Origin: Lachnospiraceae bacterium G11
Lineage (GTDB): Bacteria; Bacillota; Clostridia; Lachnospirales; Lachnospiraceae
Length of the DNA stretch: 64,000 nt
Direction of reading: 5' to 3'
NCBI GenBank assembly: GCA_900103495.1
Contig: FMWZ01000006.1
Location: forward strand, 62,001-126,000
In this document: positions 33,709 to 42,652 of the stretch, one piece after another
Layout: the number at the start of each line of letters is the position of its first letter
Numbering within the stretch: position 1 is the first letter of the stretch
Program-made: the position numbers and the translations under genes
The notes under the pieces: generated by a model
Seen by the model: only the letters and a program-made list of their open reading frames with translations
What the model was told of the DNA's origin: nothing
Database searches by the model: none

Positions 33709-33917
33709 CAAAATTGCGATTTCTCACATTTGTTATGTCTCTAGAAACGTTATGTAAACCAAAACAAACTAGAAAAGCGGATAATCAGGTGAAAACACCT
33801 GATTTATCCGCTTATTTTGCTTGATTTTGCCCTTTTTGGGGTTTCAGAAGCATAATAAATTCGCAATTTCGGGGTTCTATTAGTACAAATCCCAAAAGTT
33901 GCTTACTTATGTAAACC
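33702..33917 (-). repeat. 216-bp inverted repeat, right copy
   Basis: Reverse-complement copy of 30025-30240, ending TTATGTAAACC. Hairpin GACATAACAA...TTTGTTATGTC spans 33702-33739 and the GCGGATAA hairpin 33775-33813. In the outer hairpins, several differences from the left copy change both strands of the stem so that pairing is kept. The cotH stop codon (33706-33708) is inside. A further stem GCGGATAA/TTATCCGC follows at 33934-33968. Confidence 0.88.
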
Positions 33918-33970
33918 AAAGAAAGCCAAATCAGCGGATAAAGTAAGGAAAAGCAAGAAATTATCCGCCC

Positions 33971-34055
33971 AATGTGCAAATACGTGCAATTTGGGGACAG
34001 GCCTGCTTGGCACACTACGCATGCCAAGACACGCCAGTCCCCAAAACGCACATAT
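33971..34055. repeat. REP-like palindrome, copy 7 (diverged)
   Basis: GTGCAATTTGGGGACAGGCCTG and the inverted CCAGTCCCCAAAACGCAC arms around TTGGCA/TGCCAA. It lies within the 33709-34189 gap together with the repeat copy and the next promoter. Confidence 0.75.
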
Positions 34056-34061
34056 TTCCCC

Positions 34062-34118
34062 TTGCACAACAAAACAATATGTGATACTTTATTTATATGA
34101 CGTGAATGATGATTCACG
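34062..34118 (+). promoter_or_regulatory. Promoter and TetR operator of the kinase-aldolase operon
   Basis: TTGCAC (34062-34067), 17-bp spacer, TACTTT (34085-34090). A perfect 18-bp palindrome CGTGAAT-GATG-ATTCACG (34101-34118) lies just downstream of the start site, a typical repressor position for the TetR protein encoded at 34190. Confidence 0.78.
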
Positions 34119-34189
34119 AGAGGAAACAAATCCAAGAACAAGAGCAAATCTCAGGGTGAAGCAGAAGCCTACCCGGAGGAAACCAACTT

Positions 34190-34816
34190 ATGTACAAGAA
34201 ACTCACAGACGAACAGATACAGATAATCATAGATTCGGGTATTGCTGAGTTCGCCCACGAGGGTTTTGTGGGGGCTAATCTTTCCCGTATTGCCAAGAAC
34301 GCCGGAGTCAGCGTGGGCGTTATCTACAAGTACTACGCAGACAAGAAGGACTTGTTTTTAGCATGTGTAAGATACGGCCTTAATGCCTTGACGGATGCCT
34401 TAAAGGAAGTTGCTTTTAAGAGTGACAATCTTGAAGCAAGTATCAGGGCAGTGGTAAGAACTCTAATCAATCACTCCAAGAGAAATGTCAACATCAACAT
34501 GATGTACAACGAGATTACATCAGGTGGTGCCAAGGAATTTGCAGGGATGTTGGCAGAGGAGATCGAGGGAATATCCGCACTTGTTTATACAGACTTGTTG
34601 AGAAAGGCCAGGGAAGAGGGAAAGTGCCGTAAGAATCTTGACCCTGCCACGGTGGCCTTCTTTATAGATAACCTGTTTATGATGCTCCAGTTCTCCTATA
34701 GCTGCGACTACTATAAGGAGAGGCTGAAACTCTACCTTGGAGCCGATGCCATGGACAATGATGAATTGATGGAGCACGAGCTGGTGAGATTTATTTGTAA
34801 CGCGCTGGGAATGTAG
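34190..34816 (+). CDS. TetR-family regulator of the sugar kinase operon
   Basis: 208 residues. TetR HTH at about 8-55 (IAEFAHEGFVGANLSRIAKN, AGVSVGVIYKYYADKKDLF) and a helical ligand domain. CCCGGAGG precedes the ATG. The TAG stop is the first codon of a short REP palindrome, with the kinase start 46 nt further on, so the genes are probably co-transcribed and self-repressed through the 18-bp palindrome. Confidence 0.9.
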   Translation: MYKKLTDEQIQIIIDSGIAEFAHEGFVGANLSRIAKNAGVSVGVIYKYYADKKDLFLACVRYGLNALTDALKEVAFKSDNLEASIRAVVRTLINHSKRNVNINMMYNEITSGGAKEFAGMLAEEIEGISALVYTDLLRKAREEGKCRKNLDPATVAFFIDNLFMMLQFSYSCDYYKERLKLYLGADAMDNDELMEHELVRFICNALGM

Positions 34817-34849
34817 GTGCAAAATGGGGCCTGTCCCCAAACTGCACAT
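34814..34849. repeat. REP-like palindrome, copy 8 (single-hairpin form)
   Basis: TAGGTGCAAAATGGGG-CCTG-TCCCCAAACTGCAC: a single hairpin version, beginning with the TetR stop codon and ending just before the kinase ribosome site. Confidence 0.85.
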
Positions 34850-34862
34850 AAAGGAGGAATAC

Positions 34863-36455
34863 ATGGGATATGTAATATCGTATGATGTGGGAACGACGGG
34901 GGTAAAAACCTGCCTGTTCTCCATTGGGGAAAAGGTTGAGCTGGTGGACGGCGCATATGGTTCATACAAGCTCTACATTCTTGATAACGGCGGAGCCGAG
35001 CAGGACGGAGATGAGTGGTGGAAAGCCATGTGTGACAGCACCAAAACTCTCCTTGAGAAGACCGGAATAGACTCCGGCGAAATCTTCGGAATCAGCTTTT
35101 GCTCACAGATGCAGGGCCTGGTTCTTGTAGATAAGGAGGGTAACCTCTTAAGGCGCCCCATGAGCTACATGGATCAGCGTGCGGAGGAAGTTATGGCAAA
35201 GTACGCCGGCGCAGGCCCCAGAGTTGCAGGCTTAAGCATCCCTAAGCTCATCAAAGCTCTAAGGGCAACTACTGCAGCACCTACTTCCGCAAAGGACCCC
35301 ATTTGGAAATACAGATGGGTAAAGGAATACGAACCTGAAGTTTACAAGAAAATATATAAATGGCTGGACGTTAAGGAATACCTGATTTTAAGATGCACAG
35401 GTGAATTCGTAATGACCAAGGATTCCGCCTACGCCACCTTCCTTTACGACACAAGGGATGGCAAGTGGGAATGGAATCAGGGCCTGTGCAAAGCCTTTGG
35501 CGTTGATAAGAATCACCTTCCCAAGGTTATCGAGTGTACCGACAAGGCCGGCGGCCTCACAGACAAGGCTGCAGCAGATTTGGGCCTGAAAGCCGGAACT
35601 CCCGTATTTGGCGGAGGCGGCGATGCCACCCTTATCGGAGTCGGTGCCGGTTGTGTAAAACCCGGCGAAACCCACATTTACTCCGGAACCTCCGGATGGG
35701 TGTCAACCGTAACAAGCAAACAGATAGTTGATATAGTTTCCATGATAGCCGCAACGGTAGGTGCAAAGGAAGGAATCTTTAACTACTTTGCCGAGATGGA
35801 AACCGCAGGCAAGTGTTTCGAGTGGGTAAAGGAGCATCTGGCTCTCGACGAAATCGGCATTTACCTTAAGAAACAGCATGTGGCAGAGTGCACGGAATCA
35901 ACCTACATAAGCCTTTACGATTACCTCTCTGACACCATTAAGAATTGCCCGCCCGGTTCAAACGGCGTAATCTTCACCCCCTGGCTTCACGGCAACAGAT
36001 GTCCTTTCGAGGATCCCGATGCTGCGGGAATCTTTTTCAACATAAAGATAGAAACAGGAAAGACCGAGATGATTCGTGCGGTTTTGGAGGGTATCTGCTT
36101 CCACTTAAGATGGATGCTTGAGTGTGAGGACAAGAAGGTGGAAACCTCAAAGACCATAAGATTCGTGGGCGGCGGCGCCCTCTCAGAGGTAACCTGCCAG
36201 ATTCTGGCGGACATCACGGGGCGCACCATTGAAACCGTTGAGGACTCTCAGGACGTGGGAGCTGTGGGAGCGGCAATGATAGCGGGTGTCGGACTTGGAA
36301 TCGTGGATTCCATCGACAACGTAAGACACTACATAAAGGTTAAGAACACCTTTAAGCCAAACCCCGACAACAGAGCAATTTACGACAAAAACTATGCAGT
36401 ATTTAGAAAGCTCCACGGAGCAAATAAGAAACTGTTTTCAGAAATGAACGATTAG
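34863..36455 (+). CDS. FGGY-family carbohydrate kinase (xylulokinase-like)
   Basis: 530 residues. ATP/sugar-binding DVGTTGVKTCLF opens the protein, GISFCSQMQGLVLVD and SYMDQRAEEVM follow, and GGGALSEVTCQILADITGR (about 433-450) is the C-terminal FGGY ATP motif. It phosphorylates a ketose or polyol in the cytoplasm. Downstream partners are a class II aldolase and an aminotransferase, suggesting breakdown of an unusual sugar. The ATG at 34863 has AAGGAGG upstream; the longer frame from 34824 reads through the REP hairpin. Confidence 0.88.
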   Translation: MGYVISYDVGTTGVKTCLFSIGEKVELVDGAYGSYKLYILDNGGAEQDGDEWWKAMCDSTKTLLEKTGIDSGEIFGISFCSQMQGLVLVDKEGNLLRRPMSYMDQRAEEVMAKYAGAGPRVAGLSIPKLIKALRATTAAPTSAKDPIWKYRWVKEYEPEVYKKIYKWLDVKEYLILRCTGEFVMTKDSAYATFLYDTRDGKWEWNQGLCKAFGVDKNHLPKVIECTDKAGGLTDKAAADLGLKAGTPVFGGGGDATLIGVGAGCVKPGETHIYSGTSGWVSTVTSKQIVDIVSMIAATVGAKEGIFNYFAEMETAGKCFEWVKEHLALDEIGIYLKKQHVAECTESTYISLYDYLSDTIKNCPPGSNGVIFTPWLHGNRCPFEDPDAAGIFFNIKIETGKTEMIRAVLEGICFHLRWMLECEDKKVETSKTIRFVGGGALSEVTCQILADITGRTIETVEDSQDVGAVGAAMIAGVGLGIVDSIDNVRHYIKVKNTFKPNPDNRAIYDKNYAVFRKLHGANKKLFSEMND

Positions 36456-36471
36456 GAGGCGGGACAGACAG

Positions 36472-37452
36472 ATGGAAGATTTGGAACTTAGAAAACTGGT
36501 CTCGGACACAGGAATGGAACTGGTGGAGAAGAAGCTGGTTGCCAGAACCTGGGGAAACATAAGCGCAAGAAAGGATGCAACCCATTTTGCCATATCACCC
36601 AGCGGACTTGCTTATGATTTAATGACCCCCGAGGATGTGCCGGTATACAACATGGAGGACGGATCCTATGACGGTCCAAGGAAGCCCTCCAGCGAGAAGA
36701 AAATACATGCTTCCGCATATCAGATTTTTGACGACGTAAAGTTCGTCATTCACACTCACCAGGATTACGCCACAGCAGTGGGCCTTGTTGGGGCAGGAAT
36801 ACTTGATCTGACCCACGAGGAGAAGGAAATCCTCGGCGAAATCAGAGTTGCGGGATACGGACTTCCCGGAACCGGAAAGCTTAAATACAACGTTGAAGAG
36901 CAGATGCTTAAGGGCTCCAAGGTTGTTCTCATGATTCATCACGGCGCGGTTATCTGCGGCACAGACAGATTTGATGCGGTGAAGAAGGCGGAACTTCTCG
37001 AAGAAGTCTGCAAGAGAGCAGTGGAGAAAAACATCTTTAAGCCCCTCATCAACAAGGTCGAGCTAAGCTCCACCTTTAGAAACGCCTGCAAAGACGCAAT
37101 AATCGTTGATGACGAAAATGTCCTTGCCATTGCTGAGGGCAAAGGCTTTAAATGCCAGCTTGACGACATTGCTCAGATGATAGGAGGCAAAATCAGAGTC
37201 ATCTCAAATAACGACGCAGACCTTCTTAAAGCCCTGAATAAACAGGATCTGGTACTTGTGAAGGGCGTAGGCGCCGTAATTCTTACAGAGGACCCTGATG
37301 ATGCCAAAGCCCTTGAGATGTTAATCATCAAGTCAGCAATATCCAAACGCTTAACCGACGCGTTAAACGTCAAAATCGCACTGGGTGCCTTTGACTGCGC
37401 ACTTATGAGATTCGTGTACAAGAAGAAATACTCCAAGCAGAAAGGAAAATAA
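36472..37452 (+). CDS. Class II aldolase/adducin-family protein with degenerate second half
   Basis: 326 residues. The first 215 are a class II (zinc) aldolase like fuculose- or rhamnulose-1-phosphate aldolase: TWGNISAR, ISPSGLAYD and the metal ligands FVIHTHQDYATAV with a later MIHHGAVICG. Residues about 215-326 look like a decayed second copy: VLVKGVGAVILTEDPDDAKAL lines up with VLMIHHGAVICGTDRFDAVK but lacks the histidines. It would split the kinase product to dihydroxyacetone phosphate and an aldehyde. AGGAGGCGGG ribosome site. Confidence 0.85.
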   Translation: MEDLELRKLVSDTGMELVEKKLVARTWGNISARKDATHFAISPSGLAYDLMTPEDVPVYNMEDGSYDGPRKPSSEKKIHASAYQIFDDVKFVIHTHQDYATAVGLVGAGILDLTHEEKEILGEIRVAGYGLPGTGKLKYNVEEQMLKGSKVVLMIHHGAVICGTDRFDAVKKAELLEEVCKRAVEKNIFKPLINKVELSSTFRNACKDAIIVDDENVLAIAEGKGFKCQLDDIAQMIGGKIRVISNNDADLLKALNKQDLVLVKGVGAVILTEDPDDAKALEMLIIKSAISKRLTDALNVKIALGAFDCALMRFVYKKKYSKQKGK

Positions 37453-37454
37453 GT

Positions 37455-37910
37455 ATGGCAATGGACAAAGAGAAAAAGAAAGAAATTGCCAGGATGATAA
37501 AATTCGGCTTGTTCTCCGTATCTGCGGGAATTATAGAGTTCGTATCCTTTGAACTTTTAAACGCATTTACACCCTGGCCATACTGGCCAAAATACCTTAT
37601 AGCACTGATTCTGTCGGTGGTTTGGAACTTTACCTTAAACAGGGCATACACATTCCAGTCCGCCAACAATGTTCCGATTGCTATGCTTAAGGTGGCTGCT
37701 TTCTATGCAGTATTTACTCCGGTAAGCACCATCGGAGGAGATTACCTGGCCAAACTTGGATGGAACGAAACTCTGGTTTTGGCCCTTACAATGGCTTGTA
37801 ATTTTATTACCGAGTATCTCTACGACAGATTCGTAGTATTCGGTAAATCAATAGACACAAACGAAAGAGCAATTAAAGATAAAGAAAACGGAGGAAACAC
37901 TAATGAGTAA
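37455..37910 (+). CDS. GtrA-family membrane protein
   Basis: 151 residues, four membrane segments; IKFGLFSVSAGIIEFVSFELL and WNFTLNRAYTFQS are GtrA hallmarks. GtrA proteins are thought to move lipid-linked sugars or otherwise assist glycan transfer. It sits 2 nt after the aldolase and overlaps the aminotransferase by 8 nt, so it is part of this operon. This is a curious partner for a catabolic pathway. Confidence 0.9.
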   Translation: MAMDKEKKKEIARMIKFGLFSVSAGIIEFVSFELLNAFTPWPYWPKYLIALILSVVWNFTLNRAYTFQSANNVPIAMLKVAAFYAVFTPVSTIGGDYLAKLGWNETLVLALTMACNFITEYLYDRFVVFGKSIDTNERAIKDKENGGNTNE

Positions 37911-39402
37911 CAATTGCGGAATTTCAAGATGGGACGACCCCAGTGAGATCAATGCCAGACTTAAGAAGCTGACAAGTCAGCCTATCTGGGAAGTAGATGA
38001 TGAGTACTATAACTCAGAGATTATGCCCTACTACGATGAGAAATGTAAGGCATCAAAGGCAGTTTATGAGGAAGCAAAGAACTACATCCCCGGTGGTGTA
38101 CAGCATAACCTTGCTTTCAACAAGCCCTTCCCCATGTGTATGGAGAAAGCAGAAGGCGCTTATCTTTACGATAAGGACGGCAACAAATACATCGACTTCT
38201 TACAGGCAGGTGGTCCTACAATCCTTGGAAGTAACTACGAGCCCGTAAGAAAGAGAGTAGAAAAATTACTTGAAGAGTGTGGCCCTGTTACAGGTCTTCT
38301 TCACGAGTCAGAGCTTATGCTTGCCAAGGAAATCAACAAGCACATGCCTAACGTAGAGATGTTCAGAATGCTTGGTTCAGGTACCGAGTCATGTATGGCA
38401 GCTCTCCGTATCGCCCGTATTGCAACAGGCAAGAAGAGAATAGTTAAGATGGGTGGTGCTTACCACGGCTGGTCTGATCAGCTTGTTTACGGCTTAAAGA
38501 TTCCCGGATCACGTGGACTTCTTGAATCCCACGGTATCCCCGGAGCTGATTACAGAACCACAGATGAGTGCAGACCCAACGACTTAAATATGCTTGAGTC
38601 AATCCTTAAGAGAAACCGCTTAAAAGGCGGCACAGCTGCAGTTATGGTTGAGCCCTGCGGTCCCGAGAGTGGCACAAGACCCATCGCAAGAGATTACAAC
38701 AAGCACGTTCGTGAGCTTTGCGACAAGTACGGCGCACTCCTTATCTTCGATGAGGTTGTTACCGGCTTCCGTGTAGGCATCGGCGGTGCTCAGGAATACT
38801 TCGACGTTGTTCCCGATCTTACAATCTTCGGTAAGATTATCGCAGGCGGATATCCCGCAGCAGGCGGTGTCGGCGGTAAGAAAGAATATGCACAGTTAAT
38901 GGCAGCAGGCCTTGCAACAGGTAAGCATCGTGCATACGTTGGCGGTACTTTGGCAGCTAACCCCTTATCATGTGTGGCAGGTACAGCAGCCATTCAGGAA
39001 ATCGCAGCACAGAACGCTTGTGAGAAGGCAGGCAAGATGGGCGACAAGCTTACAGACGGCTTAAAGGAATTAATCGATCGTTACGGTCTTCCTTTCGTTG
39101 CTTACAACCAGGGTTCAATCTGTCACCTTGAGTGTACAGGTGCTATGAGCTTCGACTTCTCATCCTTAAGCTTCATTAAGTCCGCCCTCGGCATCCTTAA
39201 GAACAAGGATATGATGTATGTGAGAAAAGATTCCATGGAGAAGATGGGTGCAGCCTACATGGCAAACGGTATCGTAACCCTTGCAGGTTCAAGACTTTAC
39301 ACTTCAATGGCAGATACTCCTGAAATCATTGATGAGGCTCTTAACAGATTCGAGAACGTATTCAAACACGTTAAAAAGACAGACAAGGGTCTTGTAAAAT
39401 AA
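37903..39402 (+). CDS. Class III PLP aminotransferase (glutamate-1-semialdehyde aminomutase-like)
   Basis: 499 residues. YKYIDFLQAGGPTILGSNY-type opening (here NKYIDFLQ...), SGTESCMAALRIAR, LLIFDEVVTGFRV (PLP Asp) and FGKIIAGGYPAAGG (PLP Lys). The fold-type I class III family includes hemL and omega-aminotransferases; no hem genes are nearby, so a role on a sugar-derived aldehyde or keto compound is more likely. GGAGG ribosome site. Last gene before the strong hairpin at 39432. Confidence 0.88.
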   Translation: MSNNCGISRWDDPSEINARLKKLTSQPIWEVDDEYYNSEIMPYYDEKCKASKAVYEEAKNYIPGGVQHNLAFNKPFPMCMEKAEGAYLYDKDGNKYIDFLQAGGPTILGSNYEPVRKRVEKLLEECGPVTGLLHESELMLAKEINKHMPNVEMFRMLGSGTESCMAALRIARIATGKKRIVKMGGAYHGWSDQLVYGLKIPGSRGLLESHGIPGADYRTTDECRPNDLNMLESILKRNRLKGGTAAVMVEPCGPESGTRPIARDYNKHVRELCDKYGALLIFDEVVTGFRVGIGGAQEYFDVVPDLTIFGKIIAGGYPAAGGVGGKKEYAQLMAAGLATGKHRAYVGGTLAANPLSCVAGTAAIQEIAAQNACEKAGKMGDKLTDGLKELIDRYGLPFVAYNQGSICHLECTGAMSFDFSSLSFIKSALGILKNKDMMYVRKDSMEKMGAAYMANGIVTLAGSRLYTSMADTPEIIDEALNRFENVFKHVKKTDKGLVK

Positions 39403-39431
39403 GGTGTACTAAAACTATAATTGAGTAAGAG

Positions 39432-39468
39432 GTAATACCCTTCCGGTTGAAAGCCGGAAGGGTATTAC
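39432..39468 (+). terminator. Strong hairpin after the aminotransferase gene
   Basis: GTAATACCCTTCCGG and CCGGAAGGGTATTAC form a perfect 15-bp stem with a 7-nt loop. Only TTAAGTTT follows, so termination is likely but not canonical. Confidence 0.7.
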
Positions 39469-39505
39469 TTAAGTTTGAAATTCTTTATGAGATTGGGCAG
39501 AGGGT

Positions 39506-41914
39506 ATGAAAAAACTTAAGGACAAATTTCTACACTATATTAAGAAGGACTCGGAGATTGAAATTACGCTCTTTAAAGTCCTTGGTATTGCAGGAATTCT
39601 GGTAAGTATTTTTGCGGGGCTTCAAAGCATCCTGATGGGGCTTTCCATTTCAGGTGGATTAATTAACTTTGTGGCCGCCATCTTAAGTTTTCTTTTGTTA
39701 TGGTTCGTGGATAAGACCGGCAAATATGTGGTGGGCTACATTATTACCACCGTTGCGGTATTCATGGGACTGTTCACCATGCTTTTCTTTGAAATGGGCG
39801 GATTGTACGGCTCCATGCCCTATTTCTTCACCTTCTCCCTTGTTTTCTCATTTCTGATGTTTCGAGGCAAACTCTTAATAGTAATGGAGACCATTGAGAC
39901 CCTTTACTACGTAGGAGTGTGCTGCGTCGCATACGTTTATCCCCAGCTGGTTACTGACTATGTGTCAGAAGAAGATATGCTCCTGGATCAGGTAACGGGA
40001 TTTGTTCTGGCAGGAATTGCCATCGGCCTGATTTTCTTAGTATACATAGCTCAGTACAGGAAACAGAAGGAAATTGCCGAGGAGGCCAGCAACGCCAAGA
40101 GCCGTTTCCTTGCCAACATGAGTCATGAAATCAGAACCCCCATCAACATGATGATGGGAATGAACGAGATGATTTACAGGGAGGCTGACAGCGATACCAT
40201 AAGGGAGTATGCCCAGAATGCCGAGGCGGCAGGTAAGCAGCTTCTCTTTGAGGTTAATCAGGTGCTGCAGTTTTCCAGGCTTAATGCGGTGAAGGAAGAA
40301 CTCATTAATGAGCCCTATGACTTCTCAGAAATGCTTGGTAACATCAGCGCATATTTCGGCAAGGAAGCCGCAAATAAGAGCCTGGAATTTTTGATGGAAA
40401 AAAACGGATATATCCCAAAAGTTCTTAAGGGCGACATGCGTAAGCTCCTGCAGATAATAACAAACCTTCTTTCAAACTCCATCAAATACACCAAGGAAGG
40501 CTGCATAACCTTTACAGTCAGAAACGAAAGCACTTCAGAGGATAAGGTAAGACTTTACTTTGAGGTTAAGGATACAGGCGTGGGAATTGAGAAGTCTGCT
40601 CTTAAGACGATTTTCTCAAGCTTCGAGCGTGCCGACCTTGCAAAGAACAGGAACATAGAAGGCACCGGCTTGGGCCTTGCTATTGCCCAGGGACTCGCGG
40701 AACTTTTCGGAAGCAGGATTTACGTTGAAAGTGAATACGGAAAGGGCAGTAAGTTCTATTTCACTGTTGAACAGGAAATAGGAGATGAGGTTGAAACCTC
40801 CGGAAATGAATTTAAAAACGGTTCCTTTGTTGCTCCGGATGCCAAGATTTTGGTGGTTGATGACAACAAGATGAATTTAAGCGTTGTGAAATCACTTCTT
40901 AAGAAAACTCTTATACACGTGATTACGGCAGATGATGCCAGGGACAGCTATGAGAAGTTTGCCACAGAGAAGCCGGATCTGGTTTTGATGGATTACATGA
41001 TGCCTGAAATTGACGGAATACAGGCCATGGAGCACTTAAGAGAAATGGACGGGGACAAGCACACCCCCATTCTTGTACTCACTGCAGATGTGTCCGCTGA
41101 TAAGAAGGAGATGTTTTTACAAAAGGGCTTTGATGGATGTCTTTATAAACCCATTGACTGGCATCTTCTTGAGCAGGAAATCTCAGAGCATCTTCCTGCA
41201 AGACTTGTAACAAGAATAGATGTAAAGGCATCCGAGGAATACACGCAGGAACAGATCGATATGTATTCCGAGCTCCTAAAGCCCTACGACATCAGCCTGT
41301 CTGAAGGTCTTAAGTACCTGGGAGGCGACTTAAAGCAGTATGCCAGAATCGCAGGCTACTTCGCAGAGAATTACGAAAAGGAGCTGGCAAATCTTGAGAC
41401 CAGACTTGATGCAAAGAATCTGGCTGATTTGACAATCCTTTTCCACTCATTAAAGGGAAATGCCAGAAATGTGGGAGCCATTGACCTTTATCATACTGCG
41501 AAGAGACTTGAGAAGAGGGCAAGGCAGGAAGATATTTCATATATTACATCTGCGGCATCCTTCGTTAAGTTTGAATGGCTCAGAGCCAAGGAGGGCGTGG
41601 ATGCATTCTTAACAGAGTTTAATAAGAACAGCAATATAACAGAGTCTCACGAACAGCCGGTGAAAGAAGCTTATCTTGCATCCGCTGATTTGTATGAAAC
41701 AGCAAAAGAGCTTTTGGAGTCTTTGGAAAGCTACAACCGTGTGGAATCCTTAAGACTTATAGACGAGCTGATTGAAAACAGCAAAGACGGTGAAATCCTA
41801 AACAGACTTAAAACTATCAGAGAAGACATTTCAGAAATAGAATTTGAAAAGGCACAAAAAGATATTAAGGGGTTAATGGAACAAAATGGCACAGGGAACA
41901 ATTCTATACATTGA
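39506..41914 (+). CDS. Hybrid sensor kinase with receiver and HPt domains
   Basis: 802 residues. About six membrane segments (20-180), HisKA ([20 protein letters not shown]), HATPase ([29 protein letters not shown]), REC (about 450-565, phospho-Asp in LVLMDYMMPEIDG) and HPt (phospho-His in LFHSLKGNARNVGA, about 650), then a helical tail. It contains a full internal His-Asp-His relay, ready to pass phosphate to the response regulator that follows with a 29-nt overlap. Confidence 0.93.
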   Translation: MKKLKDKFLHYIKKDSEIEITLFKVLGIAGILVSIFAGLQSILMGLSISGGLINFVAAILSFLLLWFVDKTGKYVVGYIITTVAVFMGLFTMLFFEMGGLYGSMPYFFTFSLVFSFLMFRGKLLIVMETIETLYYVGVCCVAYVYPQLVTDYVSEEDMLLDQVTGFVLAGIAIGLIFLVYIAQYRKQKEIAEEASNAKSRFLANMSHEIRTPINMMMGMNEMIYREADSDTIREYAQNAEAAGKQLLFEVNQVLQFSRLNAVKEELINEPYDFSEMLGNISAYFGKEAANKSLEFLMEKNGYIPKVLKGDMRKLLQIITNLLSNSIKYTKEGCITFTVRNESTSEDKVRLYFEVKDTGVGIEKSALKTIFSSFERADLAKNRNIEGTGLGLAIAQGLAELFGSRIYVESEYGKGSKFYFTVEQEIGDEVETSGNEFKNGSFVAPDAKILVVDDNKMNLSVVKSLLKKTLIHVITADDARDSYEKFATEKPDLVLMDYMMPEIDGIQAMEHLREMDGDKHTPILVLTADVSADKKEMFLQKGFDGCLYKPIDWHLLEQEISEHLPARLVTRIDVKASEEYTQEQIDMYSELLKPYDISLSEGLKYLGGDLKQYARIAGYFAENYEKELANLETRLDAKNLADLTILFHSLKGNARNVGAIDLYHTAKRLEKRARQEDISYITSAASFVKFEWLRAKEGVDAFLTEFNKNSNITESHEQPVKEAYLASADLYETAKELLESLESYNRVESLRLIDELIENSKDGEILNRLKTIREDISEIEFEKAQKDIKGLMEQNGTGNNSIH

Positions 41915-42506
41915 CGATGATATCAACATGCTTAATTCAGGTGAGGATATACTGGTCAACGCCGGCTACAATGTAAGCCTGGCGAAATCAGGTCCCCAGG
42001 CCCTTAAGCTTCTTGGCAGAAATACCGGGTATGACCTTATTCTTCTTGATGTGGACATGCCTGAGATGGACGGCTACGAAACCTTCGAGGAAATCAGGAA
42101 AATAAAGGGCTGCGAGGATATTCCCATAATCTTCCTCACAGGAATGGACGCTCCGGATTTTGAAATCAAGGGACTTAAAATGGGAGCTGCGGATTACGTG
42201 ACAAAGCCCTTCATAAAGGAAGTATTTCTTGCAAGGCTTGGCTCCAGAATCAGAAAGGAAACCCAGGAGAGCGCCAAAGAGGAAAGTGCATCAGGTTACA
42301 ACCTTGAGAAACTTAAAGAACTTGAGAAGGTTCTCACTCCCGCGGAGCTGTCGGTGGTTAAGCTGGTGGCGGAGGGATGCACCAACAAGGAGATTGCGGA
42401 GAAAGCCAATTACTCCTACGCATACGTAAAGAAGATGATATCCGGAATACTGGATAAGCTTTATCTTGATAACAGAAACGACATTAGGCATCTGATTAAG
42501 GAATAA
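41886..42506 (+). CDS. Response regulator with LuxR-type HTH
   Basis: 206 residues. REC (1-120; acidic DDD, phospho-Asp in LILLDVDMPEMDG, Lys in TKPFIK) and a C-terminal LuxR HTH (LTPAELSVVKLVAEGCTNKEI, YAYVKKMISGILDKL). Starts inside the kinase gene. The direct partner of that kinase; targets unknown, possibly the lipoprotein genes downstream. Confidence 0.92.
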   Translation: MAQGTILYIDDDINMLNSGEDILVNAGYNVSLAKSGPQALKLLGRNTGYDLILLDVDMPEMDGYETFEEIRKIKGCEDIPIIFLTGMDAPDFEIKGLKMGAADYVTKPFIKEVFLARLGSRIRKETQESAKEESASGYNLEKLKELEKVLTPAELSVVKLVAEGCTNKEIAEKANYSYAYVKKMISGILDKLYLDNRNDIRHLIKE

Positions 42507-42533
42507 AGGATAAAGAATATGGCAAGGGTAATC

Positions 42534-42560
42534 AAAAGGTAACTTTTGGTTACCTTTTTT
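42534..42560 (+). terminator. Terminator after the phosphorelay operon
   Basis: AAAAGGTAAC-TTTTG-GTTACCTTTT with continuing Ts. Confidence 0.9.
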
Positions 42561-42652
42561 AGTTGAATAAGTAACCTTTTGACACTGCCAATGACAAAAC
42601 ACTTTAGATAAAATATCCATGGTTAGAATAATATTTCATGGGAGCGTAACAA

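Noticed and set aside
30025-33917. Composite transposon
   Set aside because: The flanking inverted repeats are real, but there is no transposase gene and no target duplication that I could find, so it is reported only as repeat-flanked.
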